Notes under the pieces: generated by a model
What the model was told of the DNA's origin: nothing
The model's input: only the letters and a program-made list of their open reading frames with translations
Databases searched by the model: none
In this document: positions 18,537 through 35,400 of the stretch, one piece after another
Position numbering within the stretch: position 1 is the first letter of the stretch
How the letters are laid out: every line of letters starts with the position of its first letter
Program-made: the position numbers and the translations under genes
Origin: Anoplopoma fimbria
Lineage: Eukaryota; Chordata; Actinopteri; Perciformes; Anoplopomatidae
Assembly: GCF_027596085.1 (NCBI RefSeq)
Contig: NC_072464.1
Location: 12,714,124 to 12,778,123, forward strand
Direction: 5' to 3'
DNA length: 64,000 nucleotides

Positions 18537-21500
18537 ATGATGGAGGCACTCGAGAGAGGCACCAACTTCACTGCCTCCCATGAGGAGGAGGAGGAGGACC
18601 TGGACTCCTCCGCTCACTTATCCAGCATGTCCATTGACAAGCTGTTACCGGCTCTGCTGGAGTGCTTTGGGATAATACTATGTGGGTACATCGCAGGGAG
18701 GGCGAACATCATCACGTCCACCCAGGCCAAAGGATTGGGCAATTTTGTGTCCAAGTTTGCCCTCCCAGCGCTGCTGTTCAAGAACATGGTACTGTTGGAC
18801 TTTGGTAATGTCATCTGGCCATTCCTGTGGAGCGTCCTCATTGCCAAAGTGTCTGTGTTCTTCATCGTCTGCGTGCTCACGCTGATTGTTGCCAATCCTG
18901 AGAGCCGGTATAGTAAAGCTGGCCTTTTCTCAATATTTGCCACCCAAAGCAATGACTTTGCCTTGGGATATCCCATTGGTAAGTGTGATGACTTTAAGCC
19001 TGCCACACACACTGTGCTTTGTATTCACTGCTGTAATCATGCTGTGTGAATGTTTGCCCCAATCCTTCAAACCAAAATTATAATTATCTTTATGTTACAC
19101 TGTAAACTAACCTCAGCAAACAGCTGCTTTCAGGGTCCTCCCTTATTAACATAGTGTTTTTACAAAAAAAACACAGAGGTTGTGATCATTGCATAGCAAA
19201 GTTGGATTCATCATTCTGTACTTGCATACTTGCAGAAATATAACACCATCTTTGGAAAGGTGTACATGAAATCTACCAAAACTGGCCTATTGGAAAAAAA
19301 AAAATGAGAAAAAAACCCTGTGCATCAATGGTCTGTTTGCATATTTATTTGAATAGTTGTCTCAGGCTGTTATCAAATTCATAAACAATCCCCTTTAAGC
19401 TTGATTGAAAAACTGACCATTATGCAAATTTTAAATAGAGCGAATGGTAATTTCAGCAGTTCTTCATTCACATGAAGCAGAAGTTCTAGCAGCATCAACT
19501 TGCTCCTAAGCCTTTTCCCCTTTTGAAAATGTAGTGGTGACGTTTAAAAAAACATATCTTTTGTTTGCTTTCACTGAGTAACTAAATATGTGTTCCAATC
19601 CCACAAACTTTTGAATTGTTGTCCTACTACATTTTTTTCCCACTCTTACAAACAAGTAATTTGTTTACATAATCCTTGTGTACAGGAAGCATTGAGTGTG
19701 TGAAATTTAGGCCACTACTCATAAATGACTTTTACTGCTTTTCTGCTGCATGCCTTAACAAGTCAGATGTGCCGAGCAGGTTTTGTTGATATTGAGCCAT
19801 TTGTCTTCATCCACAGTTGAGGCCTTATACCAGAGCACATACCCAGAGTACCTCCAGTACATCTACCTGGTTGCACCTGTGTCCCTGATGCTTCTAAATC
19901 CCATTGGCTTTGCCTTTTGCGAGATCCAGAAGTGGAAGAATGGGGCAAACCAACAGCAGAGAAAACTCTTTATTGTGGGCGTTGTAGTGTTACAGGTCCT
20001 GAAGAACCCTATAGTGTTCATGGTTGTCATCGGCATCATCGCCCATTTCGCCCTGCACCAGACGATTCCTCCCTTCATGGCTGACTTTGTGGACGGCTTG
20101 GCCAACTCTTTCGGAGGAGCAGCTCTGTTCTACTTGGGTCTCTCCATGGTGGGACAGTTGGGGAAATTAACCAGATCCACAGTGGTGACACTGATATTAC
20201 TCACTACAGCAAAACTGTGAGTGGAAAAAACAACTTCACTCCTCCTGATGTTTGTACAAGAGATGATTTTGTGTCTTTGTAATGAGACATGCTCTTAGGA
20301 CTGTAGAGAGTCAGCAGGTGAGAGGTCTGTAAAGTGCTCCCAACATGTTGTTTAGTGATGATGGTTTGGGTGACTCAGACATCTCCCAAACCACAAGCCT
20401 TTTACCAAATGGATGACATCGGAAGAGGTCTCAGGAGTGCGTAGCATGACAATAGCTAGTGTGTGTGTATGTTAATAATTTAGTAGAACTGCGTTTTTCA
20501 CTGTAGTGTTAATAAAATCCCCAAATAATGGTTTATGACACCAAATTTTTAATTTGATTTTCAGGTTGGTGATGCCGCTGATTTGTAAGGACATGGTGGA
20601 TCTGTTGGACAATAGCAACACCAGCGCTTTGAACCACACAAGCCTCTCCAATTATGCTTTTCTTTATGGAGTGTTTCCCACTGCACCAAGCGTGGCCATC
20701 TATGCAGTCTATTATAACGCAGAGCTGGAAGTTGTGAGTTGCTTACATCTACCTGCCAACCTCTTAAATGCCATTCAGATTCTGAACTGTTCATTTCTTT
20801 GCATTTTTGCATACTTGATTTTGAATACTGCTTCCTAACAGGTAACCTCTGGGATGGTGATCAGCACTTTTCTCTCAGCTCCAATAATGTATGTTTCTGC
20901 CTGGTTACTTACAATGCGTTGGATGGATCCTCAGCTTTTGATGAATTCACTACAGAATGTCAGCTTTAACATAAGCATAGTAACATTGGTTGCACTGGTG
21001 AGTCACAACTGTGTAAACTTGTTGGCTAATATTTTATAACTGACTTTTTAACAGCTGGTTCTTTTTTGTTGTTTTTATTTCAGTATGTGGAAACTGAGGT
21101 CAAAGTGAAGTCGAGCTTTATAAAACATTTGTTATAGCATGTTCCACTTCTTAACTGAGAGCAGTTTGGTCAGTCATCATGTTTATCAGACGTAAAAATG
21201 TTTTTAGCTTCTTGTTCGATGTTTAAACCACTGTGGCAGGTTGATATAAAAGTCTCAAGTCATTCAGAGGATGTGTGGCCAAACAGATGGTTTACTGACT
21301 TACGGACCCACTTCCTCATTAATTTCTCCTTTCAGTTTATCTTTTAAGGAACCTGCAACATATTACTGTAAGCAATTAATAATCTTTGTTGTGTTGAAAC
21401 ATATTCACATTTGAGTTTGTATTCTGCTGCAGTATCTTATACTGTAATTGTTCATCTTTAGTGTTTCTTGTGTCATTCTGTTGAATCATTTCACAATTCC

Positions 21501-24500
21501 TTTAAATAGATACCCTGCCAACAATGTTTAATAATAGTTGTATCTAGCATCTCTGCTAACGTTGTTATGAAGGTAACTATTAACAATTTGAAAAAAAATG
21601 TGTTTTCTCTATCAGGTGTGGACAATTACTGTCATGTTTTTAAGCAAGAAATTCAAGAGGCTACCTCACATGTTTACTGTCAACCTTCTCTTGGCACAGG
21701 TGAGCACACTTGCACATTCTCATTAAATGTATTTTATTATCCATTAATTAAAATGACAAGATATTTAACAGTCGGTATAACCTCAACTCATTTGTTTGGT
21801 TTCTAGTTTCTAACTTGTATTGGGATGATCCTGTGGAACTTTGTGGTGAAAGAGGACAACTTCGTCGGGCAAGTCCTGACATTCACGTTGTTATATACCT
21901 CACTCTACAGTACCTTTGTTTGGCCAGGTATGCTGTGTATGCAAACAACCATCCAGCTACATTAACCCCACATTACACTACTTTGATTTATCTTGGTGAG
22001 CTCTGATATCCTTTGTTTGATGGCTAACTCTTTAATGTGTGTTTTTTGCTTTCAGGTTTAATAGCACTTTCTATTTTGCTCATGAAAAGGTTTGAGGATG
22101 TGAAAGTTTCACCAGGCTTGTTCGTCATTGCTGGCTGGGGGTGAGTCCTTTTAAGGAACTGAAACTAAGCTAGTTTGTCTGGTTTTCTAAAACACGGAGC
22201 TAGAATTACTGCCCTAAAATAGAGTTAACCTGTTGGACAGTAGAGCTTACATTTGCATACATGAGCAGGTTCCACCCAGAACTATGATCAAGATTACTGA
22301 TGGAGATGTTACAGGGGTGATGATGCCTCACTTGAATGTAAATGATCAAACAAACTTATTCAATTTCTGCAAATTTAATCTGCAATTTATTGTAATTAAA
22401 ATTGTTTACCTTTTTATATCTTGATACTGTCAGTGATTTTATTTTGTGTAAATGTTGTCTTAAATTAACAGGGTTCCAGCCTTAATAATTTCTGTGTTGC
22501 TCATTTCTGGGGAGAAAATGTCAGACACGATTGACTCTGCATTCTTTTACGGCAAACCACAGGTAACAACATAAGTGGAAACCATTGTTTTTGTTTAAGA
22601 ACAGCTATTGATCCCACAAAGAATCACCTAGAACTGTCTGTATGTGGCTTCTTTGACAGATAATCTGCACTACAGTTGTAGTTACCCTCAGTATACTACT
22701 GGGTGGGAGCTCTCTTGTGTGTCTCAGTAGGGGAAGCTGGTCCCACACTGATGAAAGCCAAGAGGGAAACTCTGCAGGGGATCTAGTGACTGAGATTGAA
22801 CCAGAAAACCCGACTCTGATTGAGCCGGACACCCCATCAGGAGATCTCAACACAGGTACTTTCTGTAATGGAGACCATTTAACGGAAATTTTCATTCAAC
22901 AAGTCAAATTTTTGGGGATTATGTAACCTGGATGGCATTCAATAAATACCAGGTTGCCAAGTACAATAGCACATGGTAATCACTTGAGCATCCAGAGGCA
23001 GTTCTGTCTCCTCAGTTGCCAAAGCCCATGTTTAAGGGAAAGGAAGAGCACAATCACCGTCACGCTAACCCTTATCTAGAAGTCGTCCACAAAAAAACTG
23101 CCATGTTGTCAATGCAATGTCTGTCTAATGCGCCTCCCCCTACAGATCATTTTCAATTACATGAGTAGAAAAAAAGCTTCTGCAGTGACACAATCACAAA
23201 GTAAACACTGTAAAAAAAGTCATTTTCCCCCCAAAACACAATATTTTAAGTTCCTGATTGGTTGAGTTAGTTATTTAAGAAAGCGATGAAGAGCAACACT
23301 GAACCGATCATCTGTCATTATGTGATGCTTTTGAATCATACGCCTTTTATTCGAGCCTCCATGGCTTAAGTTTGTTGCTTTGAAAGGAGATGTTGTGAAG
23401 AGGGTGGTTAGATTCATTAGTGTCTATTACAATAGATGCAAAGTGTTTAAAGGGAAACACTAATTCATTATTATTATTATTATATTGAATGTGATATGTA
23501 TAATATTAGGTTTTTAAACTATATGATTCAAAAATCTCATTGTAACACATCCAAGTATTGATTATAGTGGGAGCTGTAGAATAAAAGTTTCATGAAAAAA
23601 TTCCTTTTGAGATATTCAAGATGTTGTTATGCCAACAAATGAAATATGAAATGCTACTATGTACCATGTAGGTATTAATATCTATATTGTATTACTCATA
23701 TGTTGAATGTGCTTTTTGCTTCCCGTGTGAACTAGGAGGAAAAGATAGTATTGTGGTAAAGAATCCCTCTCACTTTTATCTTCTGTTATCAGCATGCCTC
23801 ATATGTGACTGTGCACCGCCCCAGCCCATGCCTGACATGATCACCAGCACGAATATCAACCACACTCCGACCACACTCGCAGGTATTGTACTGACAAGCG
23901 ACAGACCTGCGTTTCAATTATGCCAGAATTTAGAATGCATTAAACCCCAATAAGTAAAACCTGAACGTATCAGCACAGAACAACCATGACCATTGAATAA
24001 TGTACAGCTTTTCTCTCCAATGAATAAGATTCAGTATTTTAGATCTCTCTTCTGCTGCCACCCCCAGGTCAATGTGAGAACAACTGTGAGTCCTCAGACT
24101 GCCTGCTTGTCCAAGTGGAGGAGAGCCAACAGGTTGCAGATAGACAAGTGGCCCGTCATTTGCTCTTATGTCTGCTTCTGACTGTCAGCCTGCTTGCTGT
24201 GAGTAAACCACCACCTTTCACTTCTACAGTGACATGAAGTCAGCCTTACTGCCTGCATCATTATATTTAGTGCATCACAAACCGAATCGGACACAAATGG
24301 CTGAGCCGTGTAATTTCCTCCTCACTCACTCAGCATCGGAGGAAGCCTTCTCCAAAGAAACCCATTAGAAGATTCATATGTGTTGATTAGCATTTATTGG
24401 TCATAACAGATAAGAAGCATATTAAATATGACTAGTAAATACCAAAACATTACGTTTAATGTGGTTAACTGTGTTTCTGTGAATCAAAAAAAATAAAAAC

Positions 24501-25975
24501 CTGTAATTAAGGGCGATCTATTGGCCGAAATGGAAATGATAATGATAATTCAGTATAATTTCTTTAGTGTATTATCTCTTAAAATAAAAAAACATTCTGT
24601 TTTCGGTACCTTAGAATTATCAGTTTGTATCTACATTTGAAGATTGTCCTCTTGACATCGAGCGTGGTAGTTCTCCTACACACTTGGCTCGATGTGTAGC
24701 TCGAGCCAACTACACATCGAGTTGGCTCGAATGTATAGTTTAAGTTGTAACTAAAAACGTGTTTCTAGTTACAACCAACTAAAAATCAAGTTTTAGTTGG
24801 TTGTAATCTTCAAACTCACTGCTAGATGCTACACATTAGACATTTAAGGCAGTTCAGTACATATACTTTTCTCTTACTGACAGTTCATAAATTGTTATTT
24901 AACTCGACATGTTCTACAAGTCGGTTCTATCAGCAGGATTTGCTAGTTTTACTTGTCGCATAAACATAACAACCCTCTTTACTTTACTTTTAACAGAACC
25001 TGTCCAGCTGCTTGTGGCTGCTCTTGAATCAAGTTCCTGGTAGTCTTTACTTGGAGCTGCAGTTCTTTTGTGCTGTGGCCAACTATGGACAGGTTGGTGT
25101 TCCAGACACTGTGGTACTAAGATTGTCAGCATTTATTGTCACACTTCACTAGTTTCCTCACATGTTTTCTGTCTCCAGGGTTTTCTCTCCTTTGCTCTGT
25201 TTGGGCTGGACAAGCATTTGATCATACTGCCTTTTAAGAAGAGGTAAACAACATTTAACTTATGAAACTACTGTCACACCCTAGAGCACATTTTAAATTG
25301 TTTGAACACACGGCATACTGTATGTACTGTGTATGAATACCATGTGCACACACACACACTACACTGTCCTCCGTGCATTTATATTTTGTTTTTGTTCATG
25401 GTGTTTAGGTTATACAGTCTGTGGTATGGAAAGAAGAAAGAAGACCAGCCGCAGACTGATTTACCTGAGGAAATCAGGATGACCTGCACCCAGTTCACCA
25501 AATACCACAAGGACCAGTGTTTTCATGACATTGTCAAAAAGAGGAGGTGAGAGCACATCGTCTTACTCACTGCTGCTCTGGTCAGAGGTTGATGAGAAAA
25601 TGTCTGCAAAAACATGTTCTCTCAAGTCCTGGTAGTCATTCACATACAACAAATACCACTTTAACCATTCATTTATTCCTATTTTATAGTTCTGGTGCAT
25701 CTGGGCTCAGTTTGCTTCTTCTCTACTTTTGGTGGCTACTATAAAAAGACCTTTGGGTGAATCCTTCTTTTACTTTCAGGTGTGGGAAAAAGACTGTGGT
25801 GGACTGCTTTCTGGGCTGTGATCTTGTGGAGTGGCTTCAGCAGGTGGGCTTGGCTCAGGACCTTGGTGAGGCGGTACTCTATGGGACACGGTTAGAGCAG
25901 GGTGGAGTGCTCCAGCACATCAAGCAGGAATATGGCTTCCAAGACAGTCGCCTTTATTATCGCTTCATGATGTAA
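18537..25975 (+). CDS. gpr155: GPR155/LYCHOS, lysosomal cholesterol sensor with PIN-type transporter and DEP domains, fifteen coding exons
   Basis: In mammals GPR155 sits in the lysosomal membrane, senses cholesterol and relays it to mTORC1 through GATOR1. Coding exons are 18537-18978, 19817-20216, 20565-20733, 20842-20997, 21616-21699, 21807-21927, 22056-22140, 22472-22562, 22660-22855, 23793-23882, 24068-24198, 24997-25092, 25179-25243, 25409-25546 and 25780-25975. All phases agree and give 819 residues (human 870). The N-terminal PIN/auxin-carrier-like half is exons 1-8, including LPALLECFGIILCGYIAGRA, KFALPALLFKNM and FATQSNDFALGYPI. Further membrane segments and a cysteine-containing loop follow. 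The DEP domain is about residues 730-812 (VDCFLGCDLVEWLQQVGLAQ) and the chain ends RLYYRFMM. The ATG at 18537 gives the acidic N-terminus MMEALERGTNFTASHEEEEE, with a possible N-glycosylation site at NFT. The gene converges on scrn3. Confidence 0.95.
22856..23792 (+). other. gpr155: gpr155 intron 9
   Basis: Intron of about 0.94 kb in the region coding the cytoplasmic linker. It contains unique AT-rich sequence and a short ATT trinucleotide run near 23469. No additional exon is recognised. Confidence 0.6.
24689..24804. repeat. three consecutive hairpins in a gpr155 intron
   Basis: Hairpin 1 pairs TCGATGTGTAG (24689-24699) with CTACACATCGA (24710-24720). Hairpin 2 pairs TTGTAACT (24745-24752) with AGTTACAA (24767-24774). 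Hairpin 3 pairs ACAACCAACTAAAA (24771-24784) with TTTTAGTTGGTTGT (24791-24804), a perfect 14-bp stem with a 6-nt loop. The set lies between exons 24068-24198 and 24997-25092. Its class is unknown; it could be a degenerate palindromic transposon. Confidence 0.85.
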
Positions 25976-27628
25976 GACACACGGGTCAAAGTCCACATTT
26001 CTTTTTTTTACCAAATGTAAATGGCATTTGAATTAAGATGAAATGACGTCAATACATCGTTCTGCACAGCCTGTAAAGTGCAGAACTGCTGTGCAACAGA
26101 CTTGAAATTTTCAAATCTAAAACTCCAGAGCTTAATGCATTGTGTGGTGTTAGTCTTCAAGGGAATTGTTTAATTTATTATTAATTTTATTCGCAGTTTT
26201 GCTGTTTTACTTTAACATTCATTCACTAGGACAAAGGTAAAACCTTAAATTGGAGAACCTGAAATTCCCGTTTTAATCCCTCAGGTTGGAAAATGTACCA
26301 CACAGCTACCACTTAGTTCTGTAGATTAGAGTTTAGTAGGGAAGTCAGTCTTTAAATTCTTAGTGATGTCTACAACAGACATCATTTTAAGATTTGCCAG
26401 TTTCCCTGCTAATTTATTTACATTTCAAATAGTCTGTCTGTTTTTACTTGTGCTGTTTGACTCAGATGTATTGATGTCACAGCTTCCTTTAATCTGCTGT
26501 AAAGCTGGTGAATATAATATTAGCAGTATCATTAGTAAAGGACTGATGGCCAAAACTATAAAATTAAGAACCAATCTTAAAGGCTGAGCCAAGACATTAA
26601 TGCATCAATATATGCCTTTGGATTTTAGTTTTTTTAATTTAATTTTGTGTCATTTGGGGAACGACAATGCACAAATAGCTTTCCCCATAAAGCAAATTAT
26701 AGGTGCAGCCAAAAAAAAATCCACTCTTCAGCTGAATGTATTATTTCCTCTACTGGAGTGGTTTATCGCTCAACTAAAGCACCTTCAAAAAGAAAAAAGG
26801 GAAGATAAATCTGCATCCATTTCATACTCATGATTGAGTTAGTTTCACCAGTTAGTTAACTGGTAATAAAGCATTAATCAAGAGTATTGTAGCTTTGGTA
26901 GCCTGCAGCTTAACATGACTTTGCACTGATGTAAAATAGTGGTTACACTGTTCACCACGGCTATGTAAGTGGTAACCCAATTGACAATTTCAACAAACAA
27001 CCTGCCAATTTGACAACAAAAGCATATCGCCACTTGACATTTTAAAAGTTATCATTATTAATAAATGATAGAATAGAACTATAGAACTTGGTGTCGATTC
27101 ATGTGTTTTCTTGAAAGTGTTCACATTGACACCGGAGGTTTATCAAATAGAAGCAGCTTTAATTCAGTGTTTTCTCTCAGGTATATAGTAATATAAGTAG
27201 ACAGCTAACTTCTTAATTATACATGTTTGTCATTAAGTGCAAAGGTTTGTGTTTAGTATTACCAAAAATGATGTTGCAAAAACTGGTGTAATTTCTTTTT
27301 ATTTTTAATAAAAACATACTTTAATACAGTGTGTAGCACTGGCTGCATATTTATGGTATGGATTTGTGTTAAAATAAATGTTATTACCGAACCCTCAAAT
27401 CATGTTTCACATAATCATTTGTTCTTTCCTGTATTTCTGGTCAATGATTCGATACATAAAAGACAGCATTTTGTTCAACATTATCCTCAGCTGATTAATT
27501 TTTAGTACAATAGTTTCAATATTCAGTTGTGTTTTCAGGATTTATTATAAGAGCATGTTTGTACCTATACCTGTTCAAATTCAGAGGCGTATACTGCTAC
27601 TTTCACCCCGGATACATGTTTTGTGGTT
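25976..27628 (+). other. gpr155 3' flank and gpr155/scrn3 convergent interval
   Basis: About 1.65 kb between two stop codons on opposite strands. AATAAA at 27307-27312 is a candidate plus-strand signal ending a long gpr155 3'UTR. TTTATT at 27541-27546 is a minus-strand AATAAA, about 83 nt past the scrn3 stop. The two transcripts may therefore come within a few hundred bases of each other. The rest is AT-rich with no recognised gene. Confidence 0.5.
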
Positions 27629-30984
<3,356 letters not shown>

Positions 30985-31001
30985 TTTGAATCACAAACTC
31001 T

Positions 31002-31631
31002 CTAATAAAACAAAGAGAACATTTATTTGGATGGGTACAGCACGAACAGATGTTGAGACGAACATGAGCATAAGCAGCCAATACACTTTAGAATACTTTG
31101 AATTCACCTCACTGATATGACATGAGAGTTAGAGTTAAAGTTAAATGTGTGCTGTTTAACTTAATTGCCAATGCGACGTTTAATGTAATAATGTTAGCAT
31201 AACAAACACGTTCACCTTACCTGTCTTACCGAGCACTGTCACTTGTAAGTTTCTGTTTCCATTCCCCGTTTCCACAATAATGTGACCTCATCAGTCACAG
31301 GTCACGTGTTTTCTGAAGCGGAAACAGTACAGTCACGTGATCGAGCTGAAGTCAGTTTCATAATCGCGTTAAATCAAATATCTATATAATTCTATTTAAA
31401 TTAATTAATTACAGCGCCATTAGAGCTGCAACGCCATATAAATAACAAAGACGTCTGTGAAAATTGTCAAACAATTGCTATATTACGAGTCCTACGCACG
31501 GTTCACCGGACCCCCTAACACCGTTATAGAACTGACTTCATGCAGGCGGATTTGTTTACATGCGGAGGAAGCTACGCTAGCGGCTCTGTTAGTTACGAGT
31601 CCCACTAGGTTGACGCAATAGGAGCTCAATC
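31002..31631. promoter_or_regulatory. scrn3/cir1 bidirectional promoter interval with paired GTCACGTG boxes
   Basis: About 650 bp separates the scrn3 start (minus) from the cir1 start (plus). It contains two GTCACGTG boxes, at 31301-31308 and 31332-31339 (the second in GTCACGTGA), with starts 31 bp apart. A scrn3 non-coding exon with a donor near 31220-31240 probably lies on its left side. The human CIR1 and SCRN3 genes are also divergent neighbours. Confidence 0.65.
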
Positions 31632-32418
31632 ATGGGGAAGTCATTTGCAAATTTCATGTGTAAGAAGGATTTCCACCCTGCGTCGAAGTCCAACATCAAA
31701 AAGGTGAGTGCTAGCTTCAGCTGGCGGTAGTGCTTGAGGCGAGGAGACAGCACATTAGCCTGCTAGCTAGCGAGCTATGCTAACTGTGTTTTGCTATTGC
31801 TAGCACAGAACGTTCCATTAGAGTTCCATTCCACTGTCTTCAGCTCACGTGGCCATCATTGTCTTTAAGATAAAATATGATATATAAAATATATATATAT
31901 ATATAATATATAAGGAGGCATGGTTAATATTCAGATGAAGTTGTTTCATGGGAATCTCCATATTTGTAAACAGCTGATCAATCATCCTGGAATAAATCAA
32001 TATACTACTTCAAATACTTTGTCTTTGTGTCTAAATACCTTCAGACCACATAAAGTAATGCTGTTTTTTTTTTTTTTACTGATTGTCAACGTTATTTAAT
32101 ATACAATATGTACATTATTAGTTATGTGTCTGGATGCAACTAGTAGAGAAAAATGTCCCTTTTAATAATAATTGTCTCTGAGCCACCTCTGGTAGGCGAC
32201 ACGTCAGTGGGCTAAATTGATTTTGTGTATAAACCCCACAACCTTTCAATTTTACTTAACAAATACATAAAATAATCAATGAATGAAGTTGCTGAATGGA
32301 TATGCCTGACACCTTCTGATTCATTGGTTTATAAGATGTAGGAGATGGTTTAAAATGCTTGTCACAATGTCCAAGAGCCCAAGTTAATGTCTTCAGTTTT
32401 CCCCCTCCAGAATTTAGA

Positions 32419-32466
<48 letters not shown>

Positions 32467-35400
32467 ATTCACAATAAAAGACAAACCATAGCAGCAAATG
32501 TAATCGCTTAAAAGGTTAATAAATTATTCAGTAAAATATATAACGTATATATATTAAGTATGTAATTCTCCTTGTCACTTTATCTTACAGGTATGGATAG
32601 CAGAACAGAAACTGACCTTCGATAAGAAGAAGCAAGAAGATCTTATGCAGGCGTACATGAAAGAGCAAGACTGTTACAACAACAGGTTAGATTTTTAATA
32701 TAATTTATCATTATTTTCATCATATTTATTTTTTGTTTCTTTATGAGTACATCCTGTGTAAAAGTATCAGTCTAGTAAATGGTAAAGTTCTTATTAACAG
32801 TAACTTAAGCAACATTTTCTTTCTATTTCTTTAACTTCAAATGTTGTAAGGGTTTATAACCACCGTAAAAAAAAAATACATGTTGTTTTCTCACCTCTAG
32901 GGTGTTGATGGGGGATGATCGTGTTAAAAATGGCCTCAATTTCATGTACGAGGCTCCACCTGGAGCATCCAAAGGTAAATGATCATTTGAGCAGCTTTGA
33001 TCCCAGTAAATAATATGTTTACTCCAAAACACCTGATTCTTGAGGAAATTATGCTTAACATTTTAATACTTGTTTGTTTTTTTCCTCACAATTTTCTTCT
33101 TTCCTGAAGAGGAAACAAAAGAGGTAAAGTAGAAAAAAAATATTAATCCGTACAATTACACTTACATTGTTTCCACTCATGTATATCTAGAAAGGTTGCC
33201 ATACTAAAATTGTTAATCAAAATGTGTCTTTTTCAGGAAGGGGAAGAAGAGTACAAATTTGAGTGGCAGAAGACTGCTCCTCGAGAGAAGTAAGTATTTT
33301 ATTTTAATACACAATTACATTTTTTTGCATATTGTCCAGCACTCTTCCAGTATTTGCATTCCATTAAATCCTTAATTTTCTCATGTAGATATGCGAAGGA
33401 TGACATGAATATTAGAGATCAGCCATTTGGAATCCAGGTGTGTGATGATTTTTATTTGTTTGAAGCATATAGCCTTCACCGGTGAATCTCATCCGGAAAT
33501 AAATCTAAGGGGGTCAAAAGAATATTGAAAGATTAAGCAAAAAAAATTAGATATAATTCTCATATTTATTTATTTTTTTGTTGTGAAATATTGGGTACTT
33601 TCTAGGTACCTGAATATTCTGCCAATGAAACAATTTGAAAAGGAAAAGTCACACTTTGTCCACACTGTAGCTATAAGATGTGACTAGAGGTCACATCTAG
33701 ACACTGATTTTGTTTTTAGTGGTCAAAAGCTGTAAAATGTAGGGAGCCACTATATTATTAAATTTACTGTGTATGAGTTGTTGTACATTACAAAGTTTAA
33801 AAAGGTGAACCAGAGCCTTTCATGAATATAAAGCATAAGACATAATTGGAATGGATTTGCCTCATAACTACGAGTGCCATCATTTTAAACAACTATTTGA
33901 AGAGTTTTGTTTTGCTTAAATAATTATGCATACATCTCCACAATTTGTAGTAATGCCTGTTGTTAACTTCCCAGGTGCGCAACGTGCGATGCATCAAATG
34001 TCACAAATGGGGCCATGTGAACACAGACAGAGAGTGTCCTCTCTATGGGCTGTCGGGGATCAATGCCAGCTCTGTGGCCTCAGAGGAGGCAGCAGGTAGA
34101 GTACATACCATAATTGTCTAAAACTGACATATTTAACACCTCCCCTGCAGTTTCTTTGTTTATGTCTGTAATTAAATGCTAATTTGAATTCTGTAAACAA
34201 ACCGCTACCATTACATACAGACTTTATTTTGATGCTATTGAATTAAAAAAAACAGTAATTCATTAATTTATATTAGCATCATCATCTAAGTCCGTGTTAA
34301 CATTGTAAATATTAAAAGAGCAAAACTTTTGCACTCCAGTTGGACGACGGGTGCGTAGAAGAATACCTTAGGTAGACAATATAGAACAAAAAAATTCCCG
34401 CGAACTGTCTTCTTCAATTGCATATAAGTATATTTCAATAACAACGTTTCGGTACATAGACCTTCATCAGGTTATTTTCTATAATAACCTGATGAAGGTC
34501 CACATACCGTTTCTTTTGTTCAACATTGTAAATATACAATTTAAAGTGATCCATCATAAATGCATCACTTAAAATGAGTAGTCATCTAAAGTTACATTTA
34601 TATGTAGACATTTTACTTGATGAAATATATATTTCTGTTAAACATGGTGGTTCTTAGTTATGCAATGGAAAAAACAATAGAATAATCACGTCGGCAAAAA
34701 AGGAGCTAGAATATATTTGTGCTGCTGGATATTTGTGGCGACTGTGTCAGCTTTAGTCCGTCGCAGACTTGCAGCAGGTACACCTGCTGTATCCTTCCTC
34801 TAAGGTTTCAGCTGGAGCTCCCAGTCTTTAGCTGATTCTGACTTCTGCAATCAGCGAGTGGAGTAAAGTAATAATGTTTACCCTGGGAGAGTCCAGTCAG
34901 TGCATGGTGTTGATGGTGGAGTGCTGTAATGGTCCCCTTCCTGTGCCGGGAGAAAAATATGTAATTATTGTGTATTCTGATTCCTCTAACTGCTGCTTTG
35001 GCGGAGAATGATATTGTATGATTTGCTCAGCCGGAAGTGGAGTGAGTTGATTTGATGTCCCATTCTGTTAACAAAGCCGCCCCTGAAATTCCCACTGTGG
35101 AGATAGTGGTTGGCTCGGGTTTGACATCAATGGGACTCTGAGGCTGTGATTTGTGCTAACAGGTCCGTCGATGCACCCCTCTGAGTTAATGGCGGAGATG
35201 CGAAACAGTGGGTTTGCCCTGAAAAAATGTGTTCTTGGTAGGAATTCTACTGTTTGTGATCCATCGCAGGTAATTGTCTAGCTCGCACTCCCATCTTTGC
35301 ACACATAGCATGATATCAGAACACACATACACGTAAACTACCCTTCAGAGAGAAAAGACAAACTATATATATCTTTGATGTGTCCCTAGAATATATAAAT

